From Bacteroidota bacterium (GTDB lineage Bacteria; Bacteroidota; Bacteroidia; Chitinophagales; Chitinophagaceae): DNA of 64,000 bases. The position numbers and the translations under genes were made by a program. Below are positions 33,268-43,284 of the stretch, piece by piece (the stretch's first letter is position 1; every line of letters begins with the position of its first letter). The notes beneath the pieces were generated by a model. That model had not been told where the DNA came from and did no database searches. It saw only the letters and a list, made by a program, of their open reading frames with translations. The DNA is taken from the NCBI GenBank assembly GCA_023416995.1, contig JAEZGI010000016.1:1-64000 (forward strand). Reading direction: 5' to 3'.

Positions 33268-34608
33268 TTGGCAGATAAAGTCGTCATATTAGGAGGAGGT
33301 GAAAGCGGTGTCGGCGCAGCGATACTTGCCGCAAAACAAGGATTGGACGTTTTTCTGTCTGATGCAGGTAAACTCAGTGAAAACTATCGTTCGGAACTGG
33401 AATCACACGGAATCTCCTTTGAAGATGGCGGTCATACTGAACAACGGGTACTGGAAGCAACTGAAATAGTGAAGAGCCCCGGCATTCCTGAGAAAAACGA
33501 ACTGGTTAAAAAGATAAGGCAAAAAGGAATCAGGATCATTAGTGAAATAGAGCTTGCGTTTCGGTATAAGGGCGATTCAAGAATTGTGGGTATCACCGGA
33601 AGTAATGGAAAAACCACCACCACAACCATGGTATACCAGCTGTGCAAAACTGCAGGTATTAACTGTGCCATAGTAGGCAACATCGGGTATTCATTTGCAA
33701 GACAGGTAGCACTGGATCCAAAAGATTGGTACATCGTTGAGATCAGCAGTTTTCAGCTGGATGATATCCACGCGTTTCGTTCAGACATTGCCATACTAAC
33801 AAATATCACAGAAGATCACTTAGACAGGTACGAATACAAAGTTGAGAATTATATCAAAAGCAAATTCAGGATTACGGAAAACCAGACCAGTGATGACTAT
33901 TTCATTTACTGTGAAGATGACCCGGTAACGAAACAGTATTTAAGCAAATTTACTTTCCATTCTAACCCATTACCATTCAGCATGACTAACGAAACTAACA
34001 GGGGCGCATTCCTGAAAAACGGACAAATGACAATTACCGCGGGTGAAGAAAAGGTGCAAATGAGCATCTATGATTTTGCCGTAAAAGGAAAACACAATCA
34101 ATACAACACGATGGCAGCATGTACAGCGGCAGTTTTGGTAGGTGTACGGAAAGAAAAGATCCGGGATGCCATGCAGAACTTCGAATCATTGGAGCACCGG
34201 ATGGAATTTGTCGGCACTGTTCGTGGTGTTGATTTTATCAACGACAGCAAAGCCACAAATGTAAACAGCACCTGGTATGCTCTGGAGAGTATGGAGCAAC
34301 CCACCATACTTATTCTTGGTGGTGTTGACAAAGGCAACGACTACTCAATTTTGCTTGACCTGGTTAAAGAAAAAGTAAAGGCTATTGTTTGCCTGGGTGT
34401 CGACAACGGTAAAATACATGAGGCTTTTCGTGATGATGTCAAGATCATCTTGGATGCATCCAGTGCCGTGGAAGCTGTCGAAGCGGCCTTCCAGGTAGCG
34501 ACTAAAGGAGACGCAGTGTTGTTAAGTCCTGCCTGTGCCAGCTTTGATCTTTTCAGAAATTATGAAGATCGTGGTGCGCAGTTCAAGCATGCTGTAAAGA
34601 ACTTATAA
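33268..34608 (+). CDS. murD: UDP-MurNAc-L-alanine:D-glutamate ligase
   Basis: A 446-residue MurD. I start it at TTG 33268 (protein MADKVVILGGGESGVG), five bases after the mraY stop. The frame extends to a GTG at 33223 inside mraY but that part is not conserved. The N-terminal UDP-binding loop GGGESGVG, the ATP loop GITGSNGKTTTT, EISSFQLDD and HRMEFVG are present. It adds D-glutamate to UDP-MurNAc-L-Ala. Its place between mraY and ftsW is the classical order. Confidence 0.96.
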   Translation: MADKVVILGGGESGVGAAILAAKQGLDVFLSDAGKLSENYRSELESHGISFEDGGHTEQRVLEATEIVKSPGIPEKNELVKKIRQKGIRIISEIELAFRYKGDSRIVGITGSNGKTTTTTMVYQLCKTAGINCAIVGNIGYSFARQVALDPKDWYIVEISSFQLDDIHAFRSDIAILTNITEDHLDRYEYKVENYIKSKFRITENQTSDDYFIYCEDDPVTKQYLSKFTFHSNPLPFSMTNETNRGAFLKNGQMTITAGEEKVQMSIYDFAVKGKHNQYNTMAACTAAVLVGVRKEKIRDAMQNFESLEHRMEFVGTVRGVDFINDSKATNVNSTWYALESMEQPTILILGGVDKGNDYSILLDLVKEKVKAIVCLGVDNGKIHEAFRDDVKIILDASSAVEAVEAAFQVATKGDAVLLSPACASFDLFRNYEDRGAQFKHAVKNL

Positions 34609-34626
34609 TTAAATCAATTCAAGGAT

Positions 34627-35880
34627 TTGGGCGATTATTCTAACATACAAAAAAGTGCGCTGAAGGGACTGGGTCAGAAAACCCAGGGCGATAAAGTGAT
34701 CTGGGCCATGGTGTTCCTGCTGGCACTTGTTTCTATGCTGGTAATCTACAGCTCAACCGGTTTGCTTGCGTACAGGCTAAATAAAGGCAATACTGAACTG
34801 TATCTTTTCAAACAAATTGTGTTTATCGGCGTCGGTATTGCGATCATTTATTTTTCACACCGGGTAAATTACACCTTGTATTCACGTGCCGCAAGGTTGC
34901 TGTTTATTTTATCGGTTCCTTTATTGATATACACCTTGTTTTTTGGAGTAACGCTTAATGAGGGTAGTCGTTGGATCAGACTGCCGATCATCAATCTTAC
35001 TTTTCAAACCTCGGATCTTGCCAAGCTTGCGCTGTTTATGTATCTCAGTCGTACATTAAGCCGGAAGCAGGATGTTATCAAAGATTTTAAAAAAGGTTTT
35101 TTGCCGGTTATTATCCCGGTTGCCATCATTTGTTTACTCATTGCACCTGCTAACCTTTCAACTGCAATGCTGATCGGTGCAACAAGTTTGCTGTTGATGT
35201 TTATTGGAAGGATCAATACCCGCCATATCATGCTCACCATCGGAGCTGCTATGGTGCCATTGGTTATGCTTGTGCTGTTATCGGTGGCTTATTATGATAA
35301 GGAAGAAGGTAAAACGCGTGAGCTGCCTGCTGTGCTGGAGTCAGGACGGATCTCAACCTGGATAAAACGTGTCCAGAATTTTGTTTACGACAGTAAACAG
35401 ATCGACAAAGACGAAAATTACCAGGTAAACCAGGCGAAGATTGCTATTGCCAAAGGCGGTCTTCTGGGACTCGGCCCCGGAAACAGCGAGCAGCGCAACT
35501 TTTTACCACATCCTTATTCTGACTTTATTTATGCCATCATCATTGAAGAATACGGATTGTTGGGTGGTGCATTTGTATTGTTTATATACCTGGTATTCCT
35601 TTTCAGATGTATTCGCATTTTCCGGAAATGTCCCTACGCATTTGGCGTGTTCCTGGCATTGGGGCTGAGCTTTACACTCGTGATTCAGGCACTGATAAAC
35701 ATGGCGGTTACCGTGAATCTGTTCCCGGTAACCGGCGTCACACTTCCTCTTGTAAGTATGGGTGGAAGTTCATTCTTATTCACCTGTTTTTCGATCGGGA
35801 TCATACTGAGTGTTGCGCGTAATGTGGAACAGATGGAAGGTAAAGAACCCTTATTAAGACACCAGGTTGAAGAAGCATAA
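34627..35880 (+). CDS. ftsW: peptidoglycan glycosyltransferase FtsW
   Basis: A 417-residue SEDS protein with about ten transmembrane helices. Conserved features are GVTLNEGSRWIRL, the loop Asp-like region with NYQVNQAKIAIAKGG, LGLGPGNSEQRNFLPHPYSDFIYAII and the C-terminal LPLVSMGGSS. FtsW polymerises glycan strands at the septum in complex with FtsI. The extracytoplasmic loop before NYQVNQ is longer than in E. coli (about 45 residues, with RISTWIKRVQNF). The start is a TTG at 34627, 18 bases after murD. Confidence 0.96.
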   Translation: MGDYSNIQKSALKGLGQKTQGDKVIWAMVFLLALVSMLVIYSSTGLLAYRLNKGNTELYLFKQIVFIGVGIAIIYFSHRVNYTLYSRAARLLFILSVPLLIYTLFFGVTLNEGSRWIRLPIINLTFQTSDLAKLALFMYLSRTLSRKQDVIKDFKKGFLPVIIPVAIICLLIAPANLSTAMLIGATSLLLMFIGRINTRHIMLTIGAAMVPLVMLVLLSVAYYDKEEGKTRELPAVLESGRISTWIKRVQNFVYDSKQIDKDENYQVNQAKIAIAKGGLLGLGPGNSEQRNFLPHPYSDFIYAIIIEEYGLLGGAFVLFIYLVFLFRCIRIFRKCPYAFGVFLALGLSFTLVIQALINMAVTVNLFPVTGVTLPLVSMGGSSFLFTCFSIGIILSVARNVEQMEGKEPLLRHQVEEA

Positions 35881-35908
35881 TTAAACTCAATAATATAAAA
35901 CAAGATCA

Positions 35909-37021
35909 TTGGGCAAAAGAATAATCATAGCAGGCGGTGGAACAGGGGGGCATATTTTCCCGGCGGTGGCCATTGCTAATGCGTTGAAGAAGCTTGAGCC
36001 GGACACCGCTATCCTGTTTGTGGGTGCGAAGGGTAAGATGGAAATGGAAAAGGTGCCGCAGGCAGGGTATGAGATCAGGGGGCTCGATATTGCGGGTTTC
36101 AACCGCAGCTCTTTGTTCAAAAATATCGGGTTGCCCTGGAAACTGATCAAAAGTTTTCTGCAGGTCAGGCGAATCATTAATGAGTTCAAACCTGATGCGG
36201 TGATTGGTGTGGGAGGATATTCCAGTTTCCCGGTTTTGCGGTATGCACAATCGAAAGGTATCAAGACCTACATCCATGAGGCTAATTCGTTTGGCGGAAA
36301 ATCAAATGTGTTGCTGGGGAAGAAGGCCACTGCCATTTTTGTAGGAACAGACGGGATGGAAAAGTTTTTTCCGGCACACAAAACCATGGTTACCGGCAAC
36401 CCGGTGCGCGATGTGATTGTCAAAAGATCAGCCACGCGTGAAGAAGCGATTTCATTTTTCAACCTGCGTGCCGATCAACCCGTTGTATTGGTTACCGGAG
36501 GCAGTCTTGGTGCAAGAGGGATCAATGAAGCTATTGCAGCCGGAATCAACGCATTTGAAGAAAACGGTCTGCAGTTGATCTGGCAAACGGGAAAAACATT
36601 TGTTGACCAGGCAAAATCATTGGCAGCTGGCAAACCACATGTATGGGTGAATGATTTCATTACAAACATGGAGTATGCTTATGCCGCGGCTGATGTAGTG
36701 GTTTCAAGGTCCGGTGCAATGGCGATAGCAGAATTATGTGTCGTTCAAAAACCAGTGGTTTTCGTGCCTTTTCCTTTTTCAGCAGAAGATCACCAAACGG
36801 CTAATGCAATGAAGCTGGTCAATAAACAGGCTGGAATATTGGTTACAGACAAAGACGCAAAAGAAAAACTTGTGAATACGATCGTTGCTCTTGCAAAGGA
36901 TCCTCAACAAAAAGAATTGCTTAAAACAAATATTGCAACGCTTGCCATTACAAATGCTGATGAAGTGATTGCAAAAGAAATATTGCGTTCAACAAAAGTG
37001 TTGCTTAACGACGGCGAATGA
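35909..37021 (+). CDS. murG: UDP-GlcNAc:lipid I GlcNAc transferase
   Basis: A 370-residue GT28 glycosyltransferase. The N-terminal GGGTGGHIFPAVAIA loop, EANSFGGKSN and TGGSLGARGINEA are present, with SRSGAMAIAEL in the nucleotide-binding part of the C-terminal domain. It converts lipid I to lipid II on the inner face of the membrane. The start is a TTG at 35909. The stop overlaps the ATG of murC (ATGA), so translation of the two is coupled. Confidence 0.97.
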   Translation: MGKRIIIAGGGTGGHIFPAVAIANALKKLEPDTAILFVGAKGKMEMEKVPQAGYEIRGLDIAGFNRSSLFKNIGLPWKLIKSFLQVRRIINEFKPDAVIGVGGYSSFPVLRYAQSKGIKTYIHEANSFGGKSNVLLGKKATAIFVGTDGMEKFFPAHKTMVTGNPVRDVIVKRSATREEAISFFNLRADQPVVLVTGGSLGARGINEAIAAGINAFEENGLQLIWQTGKTFVDQAKSLAAGKPHVWVNDFITNMEYAYAAADVVVSRSGAMAIAELCVVQKPVVFVPFPFSAEDHQTANAMKLVNKQAGILVTDKDAKEKLVNTIVALAKDPQQKELLKTNIATLAITNADEVIAKEILRSTKVLLNDGE

Positions 37022-38406
37022 AGAAACTGGAAGACATATCGGTGATTTACTTTATTGGTATCGGTGGTATCGGTATGAGTGCACTTGCCCGCTACTTCCG
37101 GTTTCACGGCAAGGAGGTAAGTGGCTATGATAAAACTGAAACGGTTCTCACGCGTGCACTTTCCTCTGAAGGGATCAGCATTCATTATGAAGACAACCTT
37201 GCGCTTGCGCCGCGTAATGCAGACCTGGTAATTTATACGCCTGCTATTCCGGCGGGTCACACAGAACTGAACTTTTATAAAGATAATGGATACGAACTAT
37301 TGAAACGTAGCCAGGTATTGGGACTGATAACACGCAGTTCTTTTAATATCGGTATTGCAGGTACACATGGTAAAACAACCATTACAACCATGGTTGCTCA
37401 TTTATTACGTGACAGCGGTTACGGATGCAATGCCTTTCTTGGTGGTATTTCAGTTAACTATAATAGCAATTTCTGGAGCCACGAACGTAATGTAAGTGTT
37501 ATAGAGGCGGATGAATATGACCGGAGTTTTCTTCAATTGAGTCCGGATATCGCAGTGATCACTGCTATGGATGCGGATCATCTTGATATTTACGGCGATG
37601 AGGCAACCATGCACGATGCCTTTATACAGTTTTCGGGAAAGCTTAAACCAGGTGGTTTACTCATCACCAGGCACGGATTGCCCAAACAGGAGCGGTTTTC
37701 GGCTCCGCGTCATATAACCTATGGATTTGATAATCCACAGGCTGGAATTTATGCAACAAATGTGCGAATGTTCAATGGTACTTACAGTTTTGAGGTGAAG
37801 ATGGGTGAGTGGGAACTGCGGGATATTATATTGAATATGGGTGGTCTTCACAACATTGAAAATATGACGGCTGCAATTGCAGTTGCACATGAACTGGGTA
37901 TTGAAGATGAAAAGATAAGATCAGCGGTCAGCAGCTTCCGGGGTGTAAAACGCAGGTTTGAATACCATGTTAAAACCGAACAACTGGTATATGTAGATGA
38001 TTACGCACACCATCCCGAAGAATTGAGGGCATTGATAACCGGCGCAAAAGGATTGTTTCCTGAGCACCATTGTCTGCTTGTTTTTCAACCCCATCTGTTT
38101 ACCCGCACGCGGGATTTTGCTGATGAGTTTGCTCAAAGCCTGGACATGGCAGATGAAACCGTCCTGCTGCCAATTTACCCGGCCCGTGAACTACCGCTGG
38201 AAGGGATTACAAGCAACATGCTTGCTGAACGGATGAAGCAAAAAGGCGTTTCGATTATAGAGAAATCCGCAGTGGTGGAATATCTGTCGGGCCGCGTGGC
38301 GGATTTGGTCAAAAAAAAACCTGTACTGCTTATTACAGCCGGCGCGGGAGACATAGATACGGTGGTGGATCCGGTGAAAAAAATGTTAATTGAAACTGTG
38401 GGGTAG
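37018..38406 (+). CDS. murC: UDP-N-acetylmuramate:L-alanine ligase
   Basis: A 462-residue Mur ligase, first of the series, adding L-alanine to UDP-MurNAc. The Rossmann loop FIGIGGIGMSALA is near residue 12, the ATP loop GIAGTHGKTTITT near 113, and EADEYDRSF, DDYAHHPEELRA and QPHLFTRT follow. The ATG overlaps the murG stop by four bases. The next gene is ftsQ, not ddl, after a 62-base gap. Confidence 0.97.
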   Translation: MKKLEDISVIYFIGIGGIGMSALARYFRFHGKEVSGYDKTETVLTRALSSEGISIHYEDNLALAPRNADLVIYTPAIPAGHTELNFYKDNGYELLKRSQVLGLITRSSFNIGIAGTHGKTTITTMVAHLLRDSGYGCNAFLGGISVNYNSNFWSHERNVSVIEADEYDRSFLQLSPDIAVITAMDADHLDIYGDEATMHDAFIQFSGKLKPGGLLITRHGLPKQERFSAPRHITYGFDNPQAGIYATNVRMFNGTYSFEVKMGEWELRDIILNMGGLHNIENMTAAIAVAHELGIEDEKIRSAVSSFRGVKRRFEYHVKTEQLVYVDDYAHHPEELRALITGAKGLFPEHHCLLVFQPHLFTRTRDFADEFAQSLDMADETVLLPIYPARELPLEGITSNMLAERMKQKGVSIIEKSAVVEYLSGRVADLVKKKPVLLITAGAGDIDTVVDPVKKMLIETVG

Positions 38407-38468
38407 TTGATTGGTTATTGAGATAGTTTCGTCAATATTAAACATTTAAAAAAGTTATCATAAACGGG

Positions 38469-39458
38469 ATGCGCAAAATCAGGAAAATATTTTTTATCAG
38501 TCTCTGGATCGTGATCGGTTCAGCAACACTGGTATTGCTGATTGCTGCCATCCGGTCGCGCAACGATAAGGTTTGTAAAGGCATCGCTATAGAGGTAAAT
38601 GGCTCAGCCAGCAGCAAATGGTTGCTAAGCAGGAATGATATCATTAATCAGCTGACTGATAATGGTAGTGAAAAGATCAAAGGACGGATATTGGAAACAT
38701 TTGACCTGAGGGCCTTAGAAAACAAACTTGAGAAACATGTATGGATCAAAGATGCAGAGTTGTTTTTTGATAATAACGAGTTGTTACAGGTGAGATTAAC
38801 AGAGCGTATCCCGGTGGCACGGGTATTTACAACAAAGGGCAGCAGCTTTTATCTTGATGAATCGGGCAAACGTTTACCCTTATCCGAAAGATTAACTTTG
38901 AAGCTTCCTTTGTTTACGGGTTTCCCAACCGAAAAACAACAAATGTCACATGCTGATAGTCTTTTGCTGAAAGATGTGTTGAATATCGGGCAGTACCTGA
39001 GAAGTGATTCGTTCTGGAATGCACAGGTGGCGCAGGTTGACATTACGCCTTCAAGAACATTCGAACTTATTCCTACGGTTGGAAATCATCTTATCGAATT
39101 TGGCAATGGGGCGGATGCGCCGGAAAAGTTCAGGAAGATGATGGTTTTTTACAGACAGGTGCTTCGCAATACTGGCCTTGATAAATATGAACGCATCAAT
39201 GTTCAGTATGATCAGCAAGTGATAGGAGTTAAAAAAGCGAGGTATGTAACGAAAGCCGATTCGTTGCAGGCTGTAAAAAATATTCGTGCATTGATCGAAT
39301 CGGCACAGGATATGCAACAGGCGGTTGCAGATTCCATATCTACACCAAATCCTGCCGCAAAAAGAACATCCGATCCTATAGAACAACCAACACAAGCAAT
39401 CAGGAAAAACCAGTCGATACAAACGAGGCCAAAAGCAGTGATGCCGGCGCGAAGTTGA
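38469..39458 (+). CDS. ftsQ: cell division protein FtsQ/DivIB
   Basis: A 329-residue bitopic protein: a short basic N-terminus (MRKIRKIFF), one transmembrane helix (residues 10-28), then an extracytoplasmic part containing a POTRA-like beta/alpha region (RLTERIPVARVFTTKGSSFYLD) and the FtsQ core (FNARQV-equivalent INVQYDQQVIGVKK near the end). The last 60 residues are Gln/Pro/Ser-rich and probably unstructured. It recruits FtsL/B and FtsWI to the ring. Position between murC and ftsA supports the call. Confidence 0.88.
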   Translation: MRKIRKIFFISLWIVIGSATLVLLIAAIRSRNDKVCKGIAIEVNGSASSKWLLSRNDIINQLTDNGSEKIKGRILETFDLRALENKLEKHVWIKDAELFFDNNELLQVRLTERIPVARVFTTKGSSFYLDESGKRLPLSERLTLKLPLFTGFPTEKQQMSHADSLLLKDVLNIGQYLRSDSFWNAQVAQVDITPSRTFELIPTVGNHLIEFGNGADAPEKFRKMMVFYRQVLRNTGLDKYERINVQYDQQVIGVKKARYVTKADSLQAVKNIRALIESAQDMQQAVADSISTPNPAAKRTSDPIEQPTQAIRKNQSIQTRPKAVMPARS

Positions 39459-39573
39459 AGATGACAATCCAGGCATGTGTGGTGAGCCTGAAAGGCACCA
39501 TACATGCCACTGGCTAAAACGCAGAAACAAGATACCCCAGGCGAGAGCCTGAAAACACTATAAATTTTAAGCG

Positions 39574-40950
39574 ATGATGAAAGAGAGCCAACCCATAATT
39601 GTAGGCCTTGATATTGGAACCACAAAGATTGCAGCCATTGCCGGTAGAAAAAATGAATACGGGAAACTGGAGATCATTGGATTCGGTCGTGCCAACTCCA
39701 ATGGTGTAAAACATGGGCAGGTATTAAACATTGATGAAACCATCAAAGCCATCAGGGTGGCACTTGATAATTGTTATGCTTCGAACCCTGACCTTGAGAT
39801 TAAAGACGTGTATGTTGGAATAGCTGGTCATCATATTAAGAGTCTTCAGACAAGAGGTGATATCGTGCGCCAGAATACCGATGAAGAAATTTCTCAAAAA
39901 GAAATTGATCAGTTGATAGCTGATCAATACAAAACATACATTCCTGCAGGTGATCAGATCATTGATGTGATTGCACAGGAGTTCACTGTGGACAACTTTC
40001 AGAACATTCCTAACCCAATTGGATATGGTGGCGTGAAAGTTGGTGCAAACTTCCATATTATCACCGGTGATAAAAATGCAATACGGAATATCAATCGTGC
40101 GGTAGAAAAAAGTGATCTGAAAGCAAAGGATCTTGTATTACAACCTTTGGCTTCCGCAGCAGCAGTAATGGGCCCCGAAGATATGGAGGCTGGAGTGGCC
40201 ATTGTTGATATTGGAGGTGGTACAACCGACCTGGCAGTGTTTTCAGAAGGTATATTGAAACATACCGCTGTAATACCTTTCGGTGGTGAAAATATCACAC
40301 TGGATATCAAAACGGGCCTTGGTGTGCTGAAAACACAGGCAGAACAAATGAAGGTGCAGTTTGGATCAGCGTTAGCCGACGAATCAAACCGTAATGCCTA
40401 TATCACTATACCTGGTCTTCGCGGTATGCCCGTAAAAGAAATCAGTGTAACCAACCTGGCAAAGATCATTGAGTGCAGAATGAAAGAGATCATGGAGTTT
40501 GTTGCCTACCACCTGCAGCAGATCGGCATGGACGGAAGATCTTTAAATGGTGGCATCGTATTGACCGGCGGCGGATCACAACTGATGCACCTGCGCCAGT
40601 TAACAGAATATATTACTGGTTGTAATGCAAGAATCGGGTTTCCGACAGAACATCTTGCAGTTGGACATATCGAGGATCTGGCACAACCAACCTATTCAAC
40701 CTGTATCGGTTTAATCTTAAAAGGATACAGTGATTTTGAACATCACAGGAAACAGTTCAACAATGGGTTTAAAAAAGTTTCAGTTCCAAAAGAACTGTTG
40801 AAACCTGAGGTAGCTGAAGTTCCGGAAGCAGTGCATGCAGTTCCTGAAGCCGTTAATGTTGAGCCTAGAAAAAACATCAAAGACGTTTGGGAAAAAATCA
40901 AGGACAGTATTATCGATTTGTTTAAAGAAGAAGACGACAAAACATTGTAA
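39574..40950 (+). CDS. ftsA: cell division protein FtsA
   Basis: A 458-residue actin-like ATPase that ties FtsZ filaments to the membrane. The phosphate-1 loop VGLDIGTTKIAA is at the start, VDIGGGTTDLAVF forms phosphate-2, and the adenosine loop is LTGGGSQLMHL. Residues 400-430 are a Pro/Val/Glu-rich linker, and the C-terminal helix (KDVWEKIKDSIIDLFKEE) is amphipathic and likely binds the membrane. It lies 115 bases after ftsQ and 108 bases before ftsZ; those gaps are larger than elsewhere in the cluster and may hold promoters. Confidence 0.95.
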   Translation: MMKESQPIIVGLDIGTTKIAAIAGRKNEYGKLEIIGFGRANSNGVKHGQVLNIDETIKAIRVALDNCYASNPDLEIKDVYVGIAGHHIKSLQTRGDIVRQNTDEEISQKEIDQLIADQYKTYIPAGDQIIDVIAQEFTVDNFQNIPNPIGYGGVKVGANFHIITGDKNAIRNINRAVEKSDLKAKDLVLQPLASAAAVMGPEDMEAGVAIVDIGGGTTDLAVFSEGILKHTAVIPFGGENITLDIKTGLGVLKTQAEQMKVQFGSALADESNRNAYITIPGLRGMPVKEISVTNLAKIIECRMKEIMEFVAYHLQQIGMDGRSLNGGIVLTGGGSQLMHLRQLTEYITGCNARIGFPTEHLAVGHIEDLAQPTYSTCIGLILKGYSDFEHHRKQFNNGFKKVSVPKELLKPEVAEVPEAVHAVPEAVNVEPRKNIKDVWEKIKDSIIDLFKEEDDKTL

Positions 40951-41058
40951 GCGAAGTTTGATTTAAAGTTTTGAGGATTTATATACTAACCTGTTAAAAA
41001 TAGTCTCATAAGCTTTCCGGGAAAGAGGAGGGCGGCACGGGGCTTAAATTAAAAAGCT

Positions 41059-43155
41059 ATGATTCATTTTGATCTACCAAAGGAGAAGTCCTCCATCATC
41101 AAAGTAATTGGTGTAGGCGGCGGCGGAAGCAATGCAGTGAACCACATGTTCAGTCAGAACATTGATGGGGTAAATTTCATCATTTGTAACACGGATGCGC
41201 AGGCCATACAGCAGAGCCGGGTGCCTAATAAGATTCAGCTCGGGCCGCATCTTACTCAGGGGCTTGGTGCCGGTGCGAATCCTGCAATCGGCAAACAGGC
41301 TACAGAGGAAAGCCTCGAAGAAATTAAAAGCATCCTGGAAGTAAACACCAAGATGGCTTTTATCACCGCAGGTATGGGAGGTGGTACCGGGACAGGCGGT
41401 GCACCGATCATTTCAAAAATCTGTAAGGACCTTGGCATATTAACCGTCGGCATTGTAACCACACCATTTTCTTATGAAGGAAAAAAGAGACAACTGCAGG
41501 CCGAGGCAGGTATTAACGTGATGAAGGAGTATGTTGATACCTTGCTGGTGATCAGCAATGACAAACTTCGTCACCAGTTTGGCAACCTCAAAATGAAAGA
41601 AGCTTTTGCAAAAGCCGACAATGTGCTTGCAACTGCGGCAAAATGTATCACTGATGTAATCAATAGTACCGGTCAGATCAACGTGGATTTCGCCGATGTT
41701 TGTACCGTAATGCGTAACGGCGGCGTAGCCATCCTTGGAAGTGCCGCAGTGGGCGGTGAGAACCGGGCACAACGTTGTATTGAAGAAGCCCTTACTTCTC
41801 CGCTCCTTAACGATAACGATATCAAGGGAGCTAAATGGATACTGATTAATATCAATTCAGCAGAAGGTGAACATGAGTTTACTATGGATGAGGTAGAGAT
41901 CATCCAGAACTATTTGTTGAGCCATGCTGGTGAAGGAACCGACGTTATTCTTGGTTTGGGATACGATAATACCCTGGGAGACAAGGTTGGTATTACCTTG
42001 ATTGCTACCGGATTCGAATACAAGGATCCGTTTGATAAGATTGAAGCAAAAACCCCTGTGGTAGAACGCGAAGGAAAGGTGCTGATACCTCTGGTAGTAC
42101 CAACCGAAGAGAGTTCCGCAGAAGCCCTCCGGCTGAAACGCGAGGTAGAAGCACTGGTGCCGGGAAAGACATCGGGAAATGTTGCTCAACCAACCCTGCA
42201 AAGTGGGACCATGACGCAACAGGCAGCAACCACTCAACCAACCTTGCAGTCTGCTCCATACGTTTCTCAGCCATCTGCTGTAAATGTTTCTCAGCCCGCA
42301 GCTGTTCAACAGCAGGTTACTGCAAATACCGAAGCTGTGGCAACAAAGAATACAGTGTCGCCACATGCGCCGTTTATGAGTGTTTCTGAAAAGACAAGTG
42401 AACGTGCCGCGCCGCAGCCGGCAGCTGACGCTCCTGTATATCACCACTTGCAAATGCCTGAGCAGCCCGCAGAGCCAGAAGTACGCAAACCGCTTGTTTC
42501 AGTTACTCCTCCTTCCGGCAATACAACTCCTCTTGTACTTTTTACGAATGAGGAAGTCAGTAAAAATACTGTGGAAAAAAACACGCCCGCTTCAAACTCA
42601 GATTGGATACATTCGCAACGTAATTCTCCCTCGTCTGCAGCGTCGGGAGGATACCTGTCCAAGCCTTCCAATATTTATGCTGAGCCAAAAGCAGACAAAT
42701 CCTCCACTCCTGAAAACGAACCAATAAAGGAAATTGTAAAGGAACCCGTTAGTCAGCCAAAAAGAGAAGAAGAACCTCCTCTTGAGGAAATGCAACTGGT
42801 TATCAAGAACAATATTCCAACGACGGATGAGCCTGGGGCCCACCAAACTTTTAACCATGTTAAGACAACCGCACCTGCTGAGGAACCTGCGATGCAGGAC
42901 GAAGTAGGGGAACAAAAACGTCGCGCGGCAGAGAGAATACAGAAATTACGTAACCTGTCATTCAACATCAATGCCGCAGATCCTAACAATGAGTTTGAAA
43001 CTGTGCCGGCTTACATCCGTCGTAATCTTGAATTGTACAACACTATCAATAATGTAGAGAATTTCTACAGCAATTACGAGGTGAAGTCAGATGAAAATAA
43101 CAACACACAAATATCTACCATCAATACTTTTCTGGATGGTAAGAAGCCCGATTAA
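41059..43155 (+). CDS. ftsZ: cell division protein FtsZ, long-linker form
   Basis: A 698-residue tubulin homologue. The GTPase core (residues 1-320) has GGGTGTG at 107-113 and the synergy loop NVDFADV. A linker of about 300 residues rich in Pro, Gln, Thr and Val follows, far longer than the roughly 50 residues in E. coli. Near the end, EFETVPAYIRRN at about 645-656 resembles the conserved C-terminal peptide that binds FtsA, but another 42 residues follow it. Such tails are known in Bacteroidota. It is the last gene of the cluster and is followed by a strong terminator. Confidence 0.96.
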   Translation: MIHFDLPKEKSSIIKVIGVGGGGSNAVNHMFSQNIDGVNFIICNTDAQAIQQSRVPNKIQLGPHLTQGLGAGANPAIGKQATEESLEEIKSILEVNTKMAFITAGMGGGTGTGGAPIISKICKDLGILTVGIVTTPFSYEGKKRQLQAEAGINVMKEYVDTLLVISNDKLRHQFGNLKMKEAFAKADNVLATAAKCITDVINSTGQINVDFADVCTVMRNGGVAILGSAAVGGENRAQRCIEEALTSPLLNDNDIKGAKWILININSAEGEHEFTMDEVEIIQNYLLSHAGEGTDVILGLGYDNTLGDKVGITLIATGFEYKDPFDKIEAKTPVVEREGKVLIPLVVPTEESSAEALRLKREVEALVPGKTSGNVAQPTLQSGTMTQQAATTQPTLQSAPYVSQPSAVNVSQPAAVQQQVTANTEAVATKNTVSPHAPFMSVSEKTSERAAPQPAADAPVYHHLQMPEQPAEPEVRKPLVSVTPPSGNTTPLVLFTNEEVSKNTVEKNTPASNSDWIHSQRNSPSSAASGGYLSKPSNIYAEPKADKSSTPENEPIKEIVKEPVSQPKREEEPPLEEMQLVIKNNIPTTDEPGAHQTFNHVKTTAPAEEPAMQDEVGEQKRRAAERIQKLRNLSFNINAADPNNEFETVPAYIRRNLELYNTINNVENFYSNYEVKSDENNNTQISTINTFLDGKKPD

Positions 43156-43201
43156 TTGTTGATCTAAGTTTCTCACCCGATAGATTGTTGTTTTTAGTTG
43201 T

Positions 43202-43229
43202 ATCCCCCTGGTTTTCCAGGGGGATTTTT
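43202..43229 (+). terminator. intrinsic terminator closing the dcw cluster
   Basis: ATCCCCCTGG (43202-43211) and CCAGGGGGAT (43216-43225) form a perfect ten-base stem with a TTTT loop and a T-run to 43229. It is 46 bases past the ftsZ stop. Confidence 0.93.
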
Positions 43230-43284
43230 GCTGCAGCGAACCAATGCTATCGTACCTTGTTAACCTCAATATCAATTCAACTTC

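Noticed and set aside
42005..42453. Minus-strand frames opposite the FtsZ linker
   Set aside because: The linker codons are rich in Pro/Gln/Thr, which leaves few stop codons on the other strand; no independent gene is supported.
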